Assembly (NCBI GenBank): GCA_041164825.1
Contig: JBEAOO010000288.1
Location: 1 to 59,025, forward strand
Direction: 5' to 3'
From: JBEAOO01 sp041164825
Lineage (GTDB): Bacteria; Pseudomonadota; Gammaproteobacteria; Burkholderiales; Burkholderiaceae_C
Length of the DNA: 59,025 nt
Below, piece by piece: positions 7,223 through 15,131 of the stretch. The notes under the pieces were generated by a model. The model did not search any database and had not been told where the DNA came from. It worked only from the letters and a program-made list of their open reading frames with translations. A program made the translations under genes and the position numbers. Each line of letters opens with the position of its first letter. Within the stretch, counting starts at the first letter, position 1.

Positions 7223-7846
7223 GTGGCACGTTACCTCGGACCCAAGGCCAAACTGGCCCGCCGCGAAGGCACCGATCTTTTCCTGAAGAGCGCCCGTCGC
7301 GCCATTGGCGACAAGTGCAAGTTCGAAGCCAAGCCGGGTCAGCACGGCCGCACCTCGGGTGCCCGCACGTCTGACTTCGGCCTGCAACTGCGCGAAAAGC
7401 AGAAGGTCAAGCGCATGTACGGCGTGCTGGAGCGTCAGTTCCGCCGTTACTTCGCTGAAGCCGAGCGCCGCAAGGGCAACACCGGCGCCACGCTGCTGTC
7501 GCTGCTGGAATCGCGCCTGGACAATGTGGTCTACCGCATGGGCTTTGGCTCGACCCGCGCTGAAGCGCGCCAGTTGGTGTCCCACAAGGGCATCGTGGTG
7601 AACGGTCAAGTCGTGAACATCGCGTCGTACCTCGTCAAGGCCGGTGACATCGTGAGCGTGCGTGAGAAGGCCAAAAAGCAATTGCGCATTGTTGACGCAC
7701 TGAAGCTGGCTGAATCGATTGGCCTGCCGGCCTGGGTGACGGTCGATGCCTCCAAGATGGAAGGCATCTTCAAGAAGACCCCGGACCGCGACGAATTCGG
7801 CTCGGACATCAAAGAAGCGCTCATCGTCGAACTCTATTCGCGTTGA
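7223..7846 (+). CDS. rpsD: 30S ribosomal protein S4
   Basis: The 207-residue protein begins with GTG at 7223 (VARYLGPKAKLARREG), preceded by AAGGAC. An in-frame ATG at 7196 would add nine residues absent from the family. It carries the S4 RNA-binding domain (ESRLDNVVYRMGFGSTRAEARQLVSHKGI reads across about residues 95-125). S4 starts assembly of the small subunit and, in E. coli, represses the alpha operon by binding its mRNA. An attenuator-like hairpin follows, before rpoA. Confidence 0.98.
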   Translation: MARYLGPKAKLARREGTDLFLKSARRAIGDKCKFEAKPGQHGRTSGARTSDFGLQLREKQKVKRMYGVLERQFRRYFAEAERRKGNTGATLLSLLESRLDNVVYRMGFGSTRAEARQLVSHKGIVVNGQVVNIASYLVKAGDIVSVREKAKKQLRIVDALKLAESIGLPAWVTVDASKMEGIFKKTPDRDEFGSDIKEALIVELYSR

Positions 7847-7849
7847 TGC

Positions 7850-7898
7850 GTGGCGAGTCGCCACCTGCCAGGTCTTGGCGGGGTGGCGACTTTTGCCG
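7850..7898 (+). terminator. Terminator or attenuator between rpsD and rpoA
   Basis: AGTCGCCACC (7856-7865) pairs perfectly with GGTGGCGACT (7882-7891), with an inner GCCA/TGGC stem (7867-7870 with 7876-7879), followed by TTT and then GCCGTTT. An upstream GTGGC (7850-7854) can instead pair with GCCAC (7860-7864), which would disrupt the large hairpin. This gives two mutually exclusive folds inside an operon. Partial termination between rpsD and rpoA is plausible; activity is inferred. Confidence 0.5.
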
Positions 7899-7997
7899 TT
7901 TCTGGTGGGGCGGATCTTTTCGCCTTCCCTGCGGTCCATCAGCCTTATCGGTGTAACGAACCGAGGGTATTGACAGCAAGACTGACAGAAAGACTTC

Positions 7998-8987
7998 ATG
8001 CAAACGAATTTGCTCAAACCCAAAGCCATCAACGTCGAGCCGCTCGGTCACAACCGTGCCAAGGTCACGCTGGAGCCCTTCGAGCGTGGTTACGGTCACA
8101 CCCTGGGCAACGCCCTGCGCCGTGTGCTGCTGTCGTCGATGGTGGGTTATGCGCCCACCGAAGTGACCATCGCTGGCGTGCTGCACGAGTACTCGGCGAT
8201 CGACGGTGTTCAAGAGGACGTGGTTCACATCATGCTGAACCTCAAGGGCGTGGTGTTCCGCCTGCACAACCGCGACGAAGTGACCCTCGTGCTCCGCAAG
8301 GATGGCGAAGGCCCGGTGACGGCCAGCGACATCCAGACCCCTCACGATGTCGAAATCATCAACCCGGACCACGTCATTGCCCACCTGTCGCAAGGCGGCA
8401 AGCTGGACATGCAGATCAAGGTCGAAAAGGGCCGTGGTTATGTGCCCGGCACGATGCGTCGTTTCGGCGATGAGCCGTCGCGCTCTATCGGCCGCATCGT
8501 GCTGGACGCATCGTTCTCGCCGGTGGCTCGCGTGAGCTACACCGTCGAGTCTGCTCGCGTTGAGCAGCGCACCGACCTCGACAAGCTGGTGATGGAGATC
8601 GTGACCAACGGCGCCATCACGCCGGAAGAAGCGATTCGTGCTTCGGCCAAGATCCTCGTTGAACAACTGGCTGTGTTCGCACAACTGGAAGGCAGCGATC
8701 TCAGCATCCTGACCGACCGTGAACCCGCACGCAACACGCAGTTCGACCCGATCTTGCTGCGTCCGGTTGATGAGCTCGAATTGACGGTGCGTTCGGCCAA
8801 CTGCCTGAAGGCCGAAAACATCTACTACATCGGCGACCTGATCCAGCGCACCGAGACCGAGTTGCTGAAGACCCCGAATCTGGGTCGCAAGTCGCTCAAT
8901 GAAATCAAGGAAGTGCTGGCGTCGCGTGGCTTGACCCTGGGTGCCCGCCTCGAAAGCTGGCCGCCGCAAGGTCTTGACAAGCGCTGA
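7998..8987 (+). CDS. rpoA: DNA-directed RNA polymerase subunit alpha
   Basis: The 329-residue protein has the alpha N-terminal dimerisation domain (about residues 1-230; ERGYGHTLGNALRRVLLSSM) and the DNA- and activator-binding C-terminal domain (about 250-320; RPVDELELTVRSANCLKAE). The alpha dimer seeds RNA polymerase assembly, and the C-terminal domain contacts upstream promoter elements and regulators. It is set between rpsD and rplQ as in most proteobacteria, but with 150-base spacers on both sides. Confidence 0.98.
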   Translation: MQTNLLKPKAINVEPLGHNRAKVTLEPFERGYGHTLGNALRRVLLSSMVGYAPTEVTIAGVLHEYSAIDGVQEDVVHIMLNLKGVVFRLHNRDEVTLVLRKDGEGPVTASDIQTPHDVEIINPDHVIAHLSQGGKLDMQIKVEKGRGYVPGTMRRFGDEPSRSIGRIVLDASFSPVARVSYTVESARVEQRTDLDKLVMEIVTNGAITPEEAIRASAKILVEQLAVFAQLEGSDLSILTDREPARNTQFDPILLRPVDELELTVRSANCLKAENIYYIGDLIQRTETELLKTPNLGRKSLNEIKEVLASRGLTLGARLESWPPQGLDKR

Positions 8988-9133
8988 ATCTCAGCCGTTG
9001 AAGAAGATTTGCGGGCTGTCGGTTACACTGCCGGCCCGCCATGAACAGGTTTGCGAGCAGTCGCAGACCGGTGCACCCGGCAGTACCTGATACGGCTGCT
9101 GGTTTTATAAACAGTGAATGAAGGAACAGCACC

Positions 9134-9526
9134 ATGCGTCACCGTAACGGTCTCCGCAAACTCAACCGCACCAGCGAACACCGCGCCGCCATGCTGCGCA
9201 ACATGTGCGTCTCGCTGCTGCAGCACGAAGCCATCAAGACCACGGTCCCGAAGGCCAAGGAACTGCGCCGCGTCGTGGAGCCCCTGATCACCCTGGCCAA
9301 GGAACCGACGCTGGCCAACCGCCGCTTGGCTTTCGACCGCCTGCGTGACCGCGACATCGTCACCAAGCTGTTCAACGAACTGGGCCCGCGTTTCAAGGCT
9401 CGTCCGGGCGGCTACACCCGCATCCTGAAGATGGGCTTCCGCGTTGGCGACAATGCGCCGATGGCCTATGTGGAGCTGGTTGACCGCGCTGAAGCCGTGG
9501 ACGCCCCGGCCGAACAAGCCGCATAA
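9134..9526 (+). CDS. rplQ: 50S ribosomal protein L17
   Basis: The 130-residue protein starts MRHRNGLRKLNRTSEHRAAM, the L17 signature, and ends in an acidic, alanine-rich tail. L17 lies near the polypeptide exit of the large subunit. It is the last gene of the alpha operon and is followed by a strong terminator. AAGGAAC precedes the ATG. Confidence 0.98.
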   Translation: MRHRNGLRKLNRTSEHRAAMLRNMCVSLLQHEAIKTTVPKAKELRRVVEPLITLAKEPTLANRRLAFDRLRDRDIVTKLFNELGPRFKARPGGYTRILKMGFRVGDNAPMAYVELVDRAEAVDAPAEQAA

Positions 9527-9573
9527 ATCTCAGCGAGCGTTTCGGGGCGACCAGCCTCAGGCGCACACTGAAC

Positions 9574-9605
9574 AAAGGCCAGCATTTGCTGGCCTTTTTT
9601 GTTTT
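9574..9605 (+). terminator. Rho-independent terminator of the alpha operon
   Basis: AAAGGCCAGC and GCTGGCCTTT form a strong stem with a short ATTT loop, followed by a run of T (9595-9600) and further T-rich sequence. It directly follows rplQ and ends the ribosomal block. Confidence 0.9.
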
Positions 9606-9675
9606 CTGGGCCTGCTGACATCACGCTGCGCGCCGCGTGACTGAACTTCAGGGGCACTTGTGGACTCCCCCTCGC

Positions 9676-11595
9676 ATGAGTACTTCGGCCTTGCCTCGCA
9701 TGACTTCTTCTCCCCGTTTGAAGCCAGCCTTCAGTCGGTGGCTGATCTGGGTGCTGACGGGCTTGCTGGCCTGCGGGCTGGGCCCTGCGCGTGCGGCTGA
9801 TTTTCTGGCCCCGGAGCAGGCGTTTCGGGTCAGTGGACGTGTGCTCGACCCGCACACGGTCGAGGTCTTGGTGGAAGCCGCGCCCGGTTACTACGTCTAC
9901 CGCGACAAGCTCACCGTGCGGAGTTCAGATGCCGACCTGGGGCCGGTACAGCTCCCGCGTGGGCACGTGAAGTATGACGAGACCTTCCAGAGGGAGGTGG
10001 AGACACTGCGCGACCAAGTGCGCGTGCAGATTCCATTGCTGACGGGCGTGGCGCGCAGCACCTTGGCCTTCGGCTACCAGGGCTGTGCGGACGAAGGTTT
10101 GTGCTATCCGCCGATGCAGGCGCGGGTCGATGCAGGCCTGCCCGGGTTCGGTGGCGACGGGCAGGTGCGCGTCAGTGATGATTCGGCCAGCGCGTTGCTC
10201 GCGCCGCAAGGGGGGGCGCCCAGCGCCCAGAAGGTGGCCTCAGCACCTGCGGCGCAGTCTGCAGGGCAAGCTGTTGCGATGGCGCCGGGCTCGGAGGTCG
10301 GGCGCTTGGGCGAGGTGCTGCAATCGGGGCGCGGTTGGCGGGTGGCAGCGGTGTTCCTGCTGGCGGGTCTGTTGCTCTCGCTCACGCCCTGCGTGTTGCC
10401 CATGATGCCCATTTTGTCGTCCGTGATCGTCGGTCATGGGCGCAGCGTCACGCGCGGTCGCGGTTTGGCACTGGCTGCGGCCTACTCGCTCGGCATGGCT
10501 TTGGTTTACACCGCGGTGGGTGTCGCCGCCGGTTTGGCAGGAGAGGGCTTGGCCGCCACGCTGCAAACGCCAGCCGTGCTGTGGGCCTTTGCGCTCGGTT
10601 TGGTGGCGTTGGCGCTCTCGATGTTTGGCCTGTATGAGTTGCAGCTGCCTGGATTCATCACCCAGCGCCTCACCCGCACCTCGCAAGGCTTGCCTGCCGG
10701 GGATCTCTTGGGCGTGGGTGTGATGGGCGGGGTGTCGGCCTTGCTGGTGAGCCCTTGCGTGGCGGCACCTTTGGCGGGTGCGCTGGTCTACATCAGCCAG
10801 ACGCGAGATGCGGCCTTGGGTGGTTTGGCCTTGTTTTCGCTCGCGGCGGGCATGAGTGTGCCGCTGTTGTTGATCGGCGCCTCGGCCGGTGCCCTGCTGC
10901 CACGGGCCGGCGCATGGATGGATGATGTGAAGCGCTTCTTCGGCGTGTTGCTCGTCGGAGTGGCGCTGTGGACCGTGCAATCGTTGCTGCCCGCGGGTGC
11001 GGTGCTCGCCGCCTGGGGCAGCTGGTTGCTTTTCTTGGCCGTGTTCTTGGGTGCGCCGCGTCCCGCAGTTCATGCGCGTCACGCTGCTTGGCGACGCACT
11101 GTGCGCCAAGGCCTGGCCCTGGTGCTCGGCGTGGCCGGGGTACTGCAATGGGTGGGCGCAGCGTCGGGTGGCACCGACCCGCTGCAGCCGCTCGCTGTGT
11201 GGGCATCGGCCCGTGGCCGCGCTGGGGCGACCCCACCCACGGTGCAGTTTCAAGCTGTGCGCACCGTGGCTGAATTTGATGCCGCCGTGGCCCGTGCTGG
11301 CCGCCCGGTGATGTTGGATTTTTATGCCGACTGGTGCGTGTCATGCAAAGAGATGGAGCGCTTCACATTCGCAGACGCCCAAGTGCGCGCGCGGCTCGGC
11401 GGGGCACTGCTGCTGCGCGCCGACGTCACGGCCAACCATGCCGACGATCGCGCCTTGCTCAAGCGCTTTGGCCTGTTTGGCCCGCCAGGCACCTTGTTTT
11501 TTGATGCCCAAGGGCGCGAAATCGCCGCCGCTCGCGTCATTGGCTACCAAGACGCGGCGCGGTTTTTGAAGACTTTATTGATTTCCGGTCTCTAG
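9676..11595 (+). CDS. dsbD: Thiol:disulfide interchange protein DsbD
   Basis: DsbD carries electrons from cytoplasmic thioredoxin across the inner membrane to periplasmic DsbC and DsbG. The N-terminal periplasmic domain has the paired cysteines in GYQGCADEGLCYPP. A central block of about eight membrane helices has the two conserved cysteines in LTPCVLPMMP and SPCVAAPL. The C-terminal thioredoxin-like domain has DFYADWCVSCKEME. A signal peptide (RWLIWVLTGLLACGLGPARA) is present. The start is uncertain: GTG 9637, ATG 9676 and ATG 9700 are in frame without a clear ribosome binding site. The length (about 640 residues) is somewhat above E. coli DsbD. Confidence 0.93.
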   Translation: MSTSALPRMTSSPRLKPAFSRWLIWVLTGLLACGLGPARAADFLAPEQAFRVSGRVLDPHTVEVLVEAAPGYYVYRDKLTVRSSDADLGPVQLPRGHVKYDETFQREVETLRDQVRVQIPLLTGVARSTLAFGYQGCADEGLCYPPMQARVDAGLPGFGGDGQVRVSDDSASALLAPQGGAPSAQKVASAPAAQSAGQAVAMAPGSEVGRLGEVLQSGRGWRVAAVFLLAGLLLSLTPCVLPMMPILSSVIVGHGRSVTRGRGLALAAAYSLGMALVYTAVGVAAGLAGEGLAATLQTPAVLWAFALGLVALALSMFGLYELQLPGFITQRLTRTSQGLPAGDLLGVGVMGGVSALLVSPCVAAPLAGALVYISQTRDAALGGLALFSLAAGMSVPLLLIGASAGALLPRAGAWMDDVKRFFGVLLVGVALWTVQSLLPAGAVLAAWGSWLLFLAVFLGAPRPAVHARHAAWRRTVRQGLALVLGVAGVLQWVGAASGGTDPLQPLAVWASARGRAGATPPTVQFQAVRTVAEFDAAVARAGRPVMLDFYADWCVSCKEMERFTFADAQVRARLGGALLLRADVTANHADDRALLKRFGLFGPPGTLFFDAQGREIAAARVIGYQDAARFLKTLLISGL

Positions 11596-11597
11596 GC

Positions 11598-11627
11598 TTG
11601 CGCACAACTGAAAAGTCGTGCTAAACT
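11598..11627 (+). promoter_or_regulatory. Promoter of the initiator tRNA gene
   Basis: TTGCGC (11598-11603) and TAAACT (11622-11627) are separated by 18 bases. The predicted start lies about 6 bases before the tRNA's first base. Its position right after the dsbD stop means the tRNA need not depend on dsbD transcription. Confidence 0.6.
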
Positions 11628-11639
11628 GCTAGCTTCAGT

Positions 11640-11716
<77 letters not shown>

Positions 11717-11737
11717 AAATAAGCAGCAGCAATGCTG

Positions 11738-11776
11738 AAGCAAAACGCCAGCCCACCGGGTTGGCGTTTTGCTTTG
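11738..11776 (+). terminator. Terminator after tRNA-fMet
   Basis: A perfect 13-bp stem, AAGCAAAACGCCA (11738-11750) with TGGCGTTTTGCTT (11762-11774), with an 11-base loop. The stem's A- and T-rich ends make it able to work in both directions. It starts 22 bases after the tRNA. Confidence 0.88.
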
Positions 11777-11933
11777 TGCGGTGTGTCTTCAACTCGGGGC
11801 AGTGAGCTTTCAAGGTTGCACAGGGCACACGCTTCCGAGCGAGCGCCATGCGCCATGCGCCAGTTGCCGAGCGCGGCAGGGATTTCGCGGGCGATTGTTG
11901 GAGGCGTCCAAGGCGTCGGTGAAAATAGCGTCC

Positions 11934-12674
11934 ATGCTTTTCGCACTGATCTTTGTCGCCGGCTTGTGGGCCGGCATGCAGAACGCGCTCGCGGGTGGTG
12001 GCTCCTTTGTCACCTTGCCGGCGCTGATCGTCTCGGGCATGTCGCCCTTGGCGGCCAACATCACTTCCACCGTGGCCCTGTTTCCGGCGCAGTTGAGCAC
12101 CGGTTGGGCGGGGCGTTCGCTGGTGTCGGGCACGCAGACCCTCTCTTTTCGTGCGCTGCTGCTGATCAGCCTGCTGGGTGGTGCGTTGGGCGCACTGTTG
12201 CTGCTGAACACGCCGTCGACGGTCTTCGCACGGTTGGTGCCCTGGTTGGTGCTGTTTGCCACCAGCGTGTTCGCTTGGGGCAGTTTCTTTCGCAAGCCTA
12301 ATGCGCCGGGTGTGCACCTGGGGCCGGGCGCCACCGCCGCGAGCCAGTTCTTGATTGCCATTTACGGCGGCTACTTTGGCGGCGGCATCGGGTTTTTGAT
12401 GCTGGCGGCGCTGACGATTGCCGGCATGTCCACGCGCCACGCCGGTGCCACCAAAAACGTGTTGGCCGGTGTGATGAACGCGTCGGCCGTGGCGTTGTTC
12501 GTGTTCTCGCCAGAGGTGCATTGGCGGCAAGCCGTGGTGCTGTCGGTGGGCGCCACCGTGGGCGGCGTGGCGGGGGCACTGGCGTTGCACCGCGTCAATG
12601 AAAAAGTGCTGCGCGCGGCCATCGTCGGGCTTGGCGTGGCGCTGACGATCGGACTGTTTCTGCGGCCACTGTGA
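11934..12674 (+). CDS. Sulfite exporter TauE/SafE-family permease
   Basis: This is a hydrophobic protein of 246 residues with about eight membrane segments and the TSUP-family pattern: an N-terminal repeat with AGGGSFVTLPAL and a second repeat with YGGYFGGGIGFLMLAAL. The family exports small sulfur-containing or organic anions across the inner membrane; the substrate here is unknown. The ATG at 11934 is chosen because the 55 codons before it would overlap the tRNA terminator and look non-coding. No partner genes are adjacent, so it is probably a single-gene unit. Confidence 0.85.
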   Translation: MLFALIFVAGLWAGMQNALAGGGSFVTLPALIVSGMSPLAANITSTVALFPAQLSTGWAGRSLVSGTQTLSFRALLLISLLGGALGALLLLNTPSTVFARLVPWLVLFATSVFAWGSFFRKPNAPGVHLGPGATAASQFLIAIYGGYFGGGIGFLMLAALTIAGMSTRHAGATKNVLAGVMNASAVALFVFSPEVHWRQAVVLSVGATVGGVAGALALHRVNEKVLRAAIVGLGVALTIGLFLRPL

Positions 12675-12822
12675 GCGCGCACGGCGTGTGCCGCGCGGTC
12701 TTGAGCTTGACGGCTCCCCGTTGCCGCGGCCACCGCGCGGTGCCAGCCGCCGCTGCGTTTTGCTGGCACTGAGCAACAGTTAAGCTGCAGGCCGTTCCCG
12801 CAACCCCTCCCGGTGACCGCCC

Positions 12823-13653
12823 ATGTCTGTTTTCGATGAGCCCAAGATTGACGCACATTGCCACGTGCTAGACCCGGCACGATTCCCCTATGCCGAGGGC
12901 GTCGCCTACCGCCCGGCGGGCGCGGAGATTGGCGCGCTCGACGATTACCTCCGGATGATGGATGCCTACGGCATCCGCCACGCGCTGCTGGTGGGGCCCA
13001 ACTCGGGCTACGGCACCGACAACCGCTGCCTGCTCGATGCGCTGGCCCGCGGCGCCGGCCGCCTGAAGGGCATGGCGGTGGTGCACAACACCATCGACGA
13101 CGAGTCCCTGTTGGCCCTGCGCGCGGGTGGGGTGATCGGCGTTGCGCTCAACGCCACCGTGCTGGGCACGGCGCATTGTCTGCAGGCCGCACCATTGCTG
13201 AAACGCTTGGCGGCGCAGGACATGCTGTTGTCGCTCCAGGTCGAGCACGACCAGATGGTGGATTTGCGCGGCATGGTGGAGGACAGTGGCGTGCGCGTGC
13301 TGATCGACCATGGCGGCCGACCTGTTCCCGCTGCTGGCATGGATCAGCCGGGCTTTCAGGCCTTGCTGGCGCTGGCGCGCACCGGCCGGGTGGCTGTCAA
13401 GCTCTCGGGTTACCAGAAATTCTCAGCCCTGCAGCCGCCACACGACGACACCCGCCCTTATATCGATGCCTTGATCGAGGCCTACACGCTGGACGCCTGC
13501 ATGTGGGCCTCGGACTGGCCGTTCTTGCGCGCGACGCAGCGCATTGACGTGGGCACCTTGCTGCGCCAATTGGAGCGCTCGCTGCCCGACGCCGCCGACC
13601 GCCACCGCTTGTGGTGGCGCACGCCGGCGCGCTGGCTTGGTTTTTCTGCGTGA
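12823..13653 (+). CDS. Amidohydrolase-family protein (pyrone-dicarboxylate hydrolase-like)
   Basis: The 276-residue protein has an amidohydrolase TIM-barrel layout. It has an N-terminal metal-site motif DAHCHVLD (residues 10-17), a middle VLIDHGGRP, and a C-terminal MWASDWPF, in which the Asp is expected to be catalytic. These features match the 2-pyrone-4,6-dicarboxylate lactonase-like branch, which acts on lactones and aromatic breakdown products. No aromatic degradation genes are near, so the substrate stays open. The next 680 bases hold no clear gene. Confidence 0.82.
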   Translation: MSVFDEPKIDAHCHVLDPARFPYAEGVAYRPAGAEIGALDDYLRMMDAYGIRHALLVGPNSGYGTDNRCLLDALARGAGRLKGMAVVHNTIDDESLLALRAGGVIGVALNATVLGTAHCLQAAPLLKRLAAQDMLLSLQVEHDQMVDLRGMVEDSGVRVLIDHGGRPVPAAGMDQPGFQALLALARTGRVAVKLSGYQKFSALQPPHDDTRPYIDALIEAYTLDACMWASDWPFLRATQRIDVGTLLRQLERSLPDAADRHRLWWRTPARWLGFSA

Positions 13654-14330
13654 GCGTATGGGGGCTGAACCCGCCCTCTGTCCACGTTCACCCGCCGCCG
13701 TCGATGCTGAGGCGGGCGCCCACATCCACAGCCACCGCACGGGGCGATCTGCGCGAGCCGCGCCAACACGCCATTGAGCAGCAGCGCATGGCAGATGCCC
13801 CGCCGGCGCGTGCTGGCGCCGGTGAGCCGTCCGCCCACGCCCGTGCCGCCGCGCATCGCAAGCATGGACAGGCTCACCCTGTGGCCGCGCAGCGCCGATG
13901 GATTGCAAATGCGCATTGGCCAACCCATGGTGCTGGTGGACGCGCACAACCCGCCCAACACGCAGGGCGTCGGCAACCCCCGGGCCCACGGGTTCAACGC
14001 GGTGAGCCGCCGCCCCATGGCCAAGCCGCTGCCCCCCAGGAGTCGCGGCCGCCCCGATCGCCGGCGGGGTCGAGGGACAAAGAGAGCGCGTGGCATCGTG
14101 CCCGGCCCCGCAAGCCACACGTACGCCGACCGCGCTCATGGGCAGGCTGAAGTGGCTCACGGCGACCTAGAAAGCCTCTTGCACCCACCCCGCACAGAAG
14201 GCGACTTACCGGGGGGGCAAGGCCGGGGCCGGGTTGGGTCGCTCGGCGCTTTGGGGTGGATTGCGCCACGGGCCACTCGGCGTCGCCGCGTTCGTTCGGG
14301 CACCAAGGGGCCCGTGCCCGGCCTCCCCGC
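13654..14330. other. GC-rich stretch without a convincing gene
   Basis: Open frames exist on both strands, but all are rich in Arg, Pro, Gly and Ala, none has a recognisable motif, and none has a good ribosome binding site. The stretch lies directly downstream of a shortened CoA-transferase-like gene on the minus strand, where about 150 further codons of that family would be expected. It may be decayed coding sequence. I see no repeat or RNA gene in it. Confidence 0.4.
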
Positions 14331-15077
14331 TCACCCGCAGGAGCTGGATCGGGCGTTGTTCAGCGGCATGGCGGTGAGGCCTGGTTTGGGGGCGGCGGCC
14401 CCCTGCGCCTCATGGACTCGGCTTTGGCCGGTCAGGGCGGAGGCCAGCAACGCAATCTGCCGGCTCAGCACGGTGCTGTCGACATGACTCCCCATGCCGT
14501 TGCGGGCTTGCGCGATCAACGCGGCTTGGATGGCCAGCGCCGACGACATGCCGGTGGCCAAGTCTTCGACCGAGGTGCCTGCCTGTGCCGGCGAGCCACC
14601 GTCGCCATGGCGGGCAGCCGGTGCGTCCCTGGCCACGCTGCGAGCCGGTGCGCCGGTCCAGGTCGACGTTTTGGCTTGCGAGAATTCCGGAATGCTGGCC
14701 AGCACCAAACGCGGGTAAAGGTGATGGAGCTCGGCCCAATCCAGGCCGAGCTGCGACATCAGCCCCGGCTTGTTTTCCAGCAGCACGTCGGTACGCGCCA
14801 GCATTTCCTCGAAACCATCGCTGTCGGTACTGGCTCGCGTCGATGCGAGCGAGGGATCGACCTCGGCTTGCACGGCACGCTGGCGTCGCCACAGCGCAGC
14901 GGAAATGCGGGTGACGCCTTCATTGTCCGGATCAAGCGATGGCAGTTTGATCACCTGTGCCCCGAGCTCAGCCAACAACAAGCTGCAATACGGGCTGGCG
15001 TGACTGCGAGTCAGATCGAGCACGAGGACGCCGGCCAAGGGCAGTGGCGCGAGGTGATGGGTGGTTCGTGTGTCCAT
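14331..15077 (-). pseudogene. CaiB/BaiF CoA-transferase-like protein, shortened
   Basis: The 248-residue product has the CaiB/BaiF N-terminal pattern: PLAGVLVLDLTRSHASPYCS, then LLAELGAQVIK, then DVLLENKPGLMSQLGLDW and PRLVLASIPEFSQ. Family members have about 400 residues and transfer CoA between carboxylic acids. Here the middle segment is shortened, the Tyr-Asp region carrying the catalytic Asp is not recognisable, and the frame ends after LTAMPLNN without a C-terminal domain. The ATG at 15077 has a good ribosome binding site (AAGGAT), and the gene starts 54 bases after the sensor kinase gene. It is either a pseudogene or a divergent short form. Confidence 0.6.
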
Positions 15078-15131
15078 GGCTGCGTATCCTTCGTCGTCAA
15101 GCTGGGGGAGGGGCACCACGGCGCACCGGCG

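Noticed and set aside
7970..7975. TTGACA as a -35 box for rpoA
   Set aside because: It lies only about 22 bases before the ATG, leaving no room for a -10 box and a leader.
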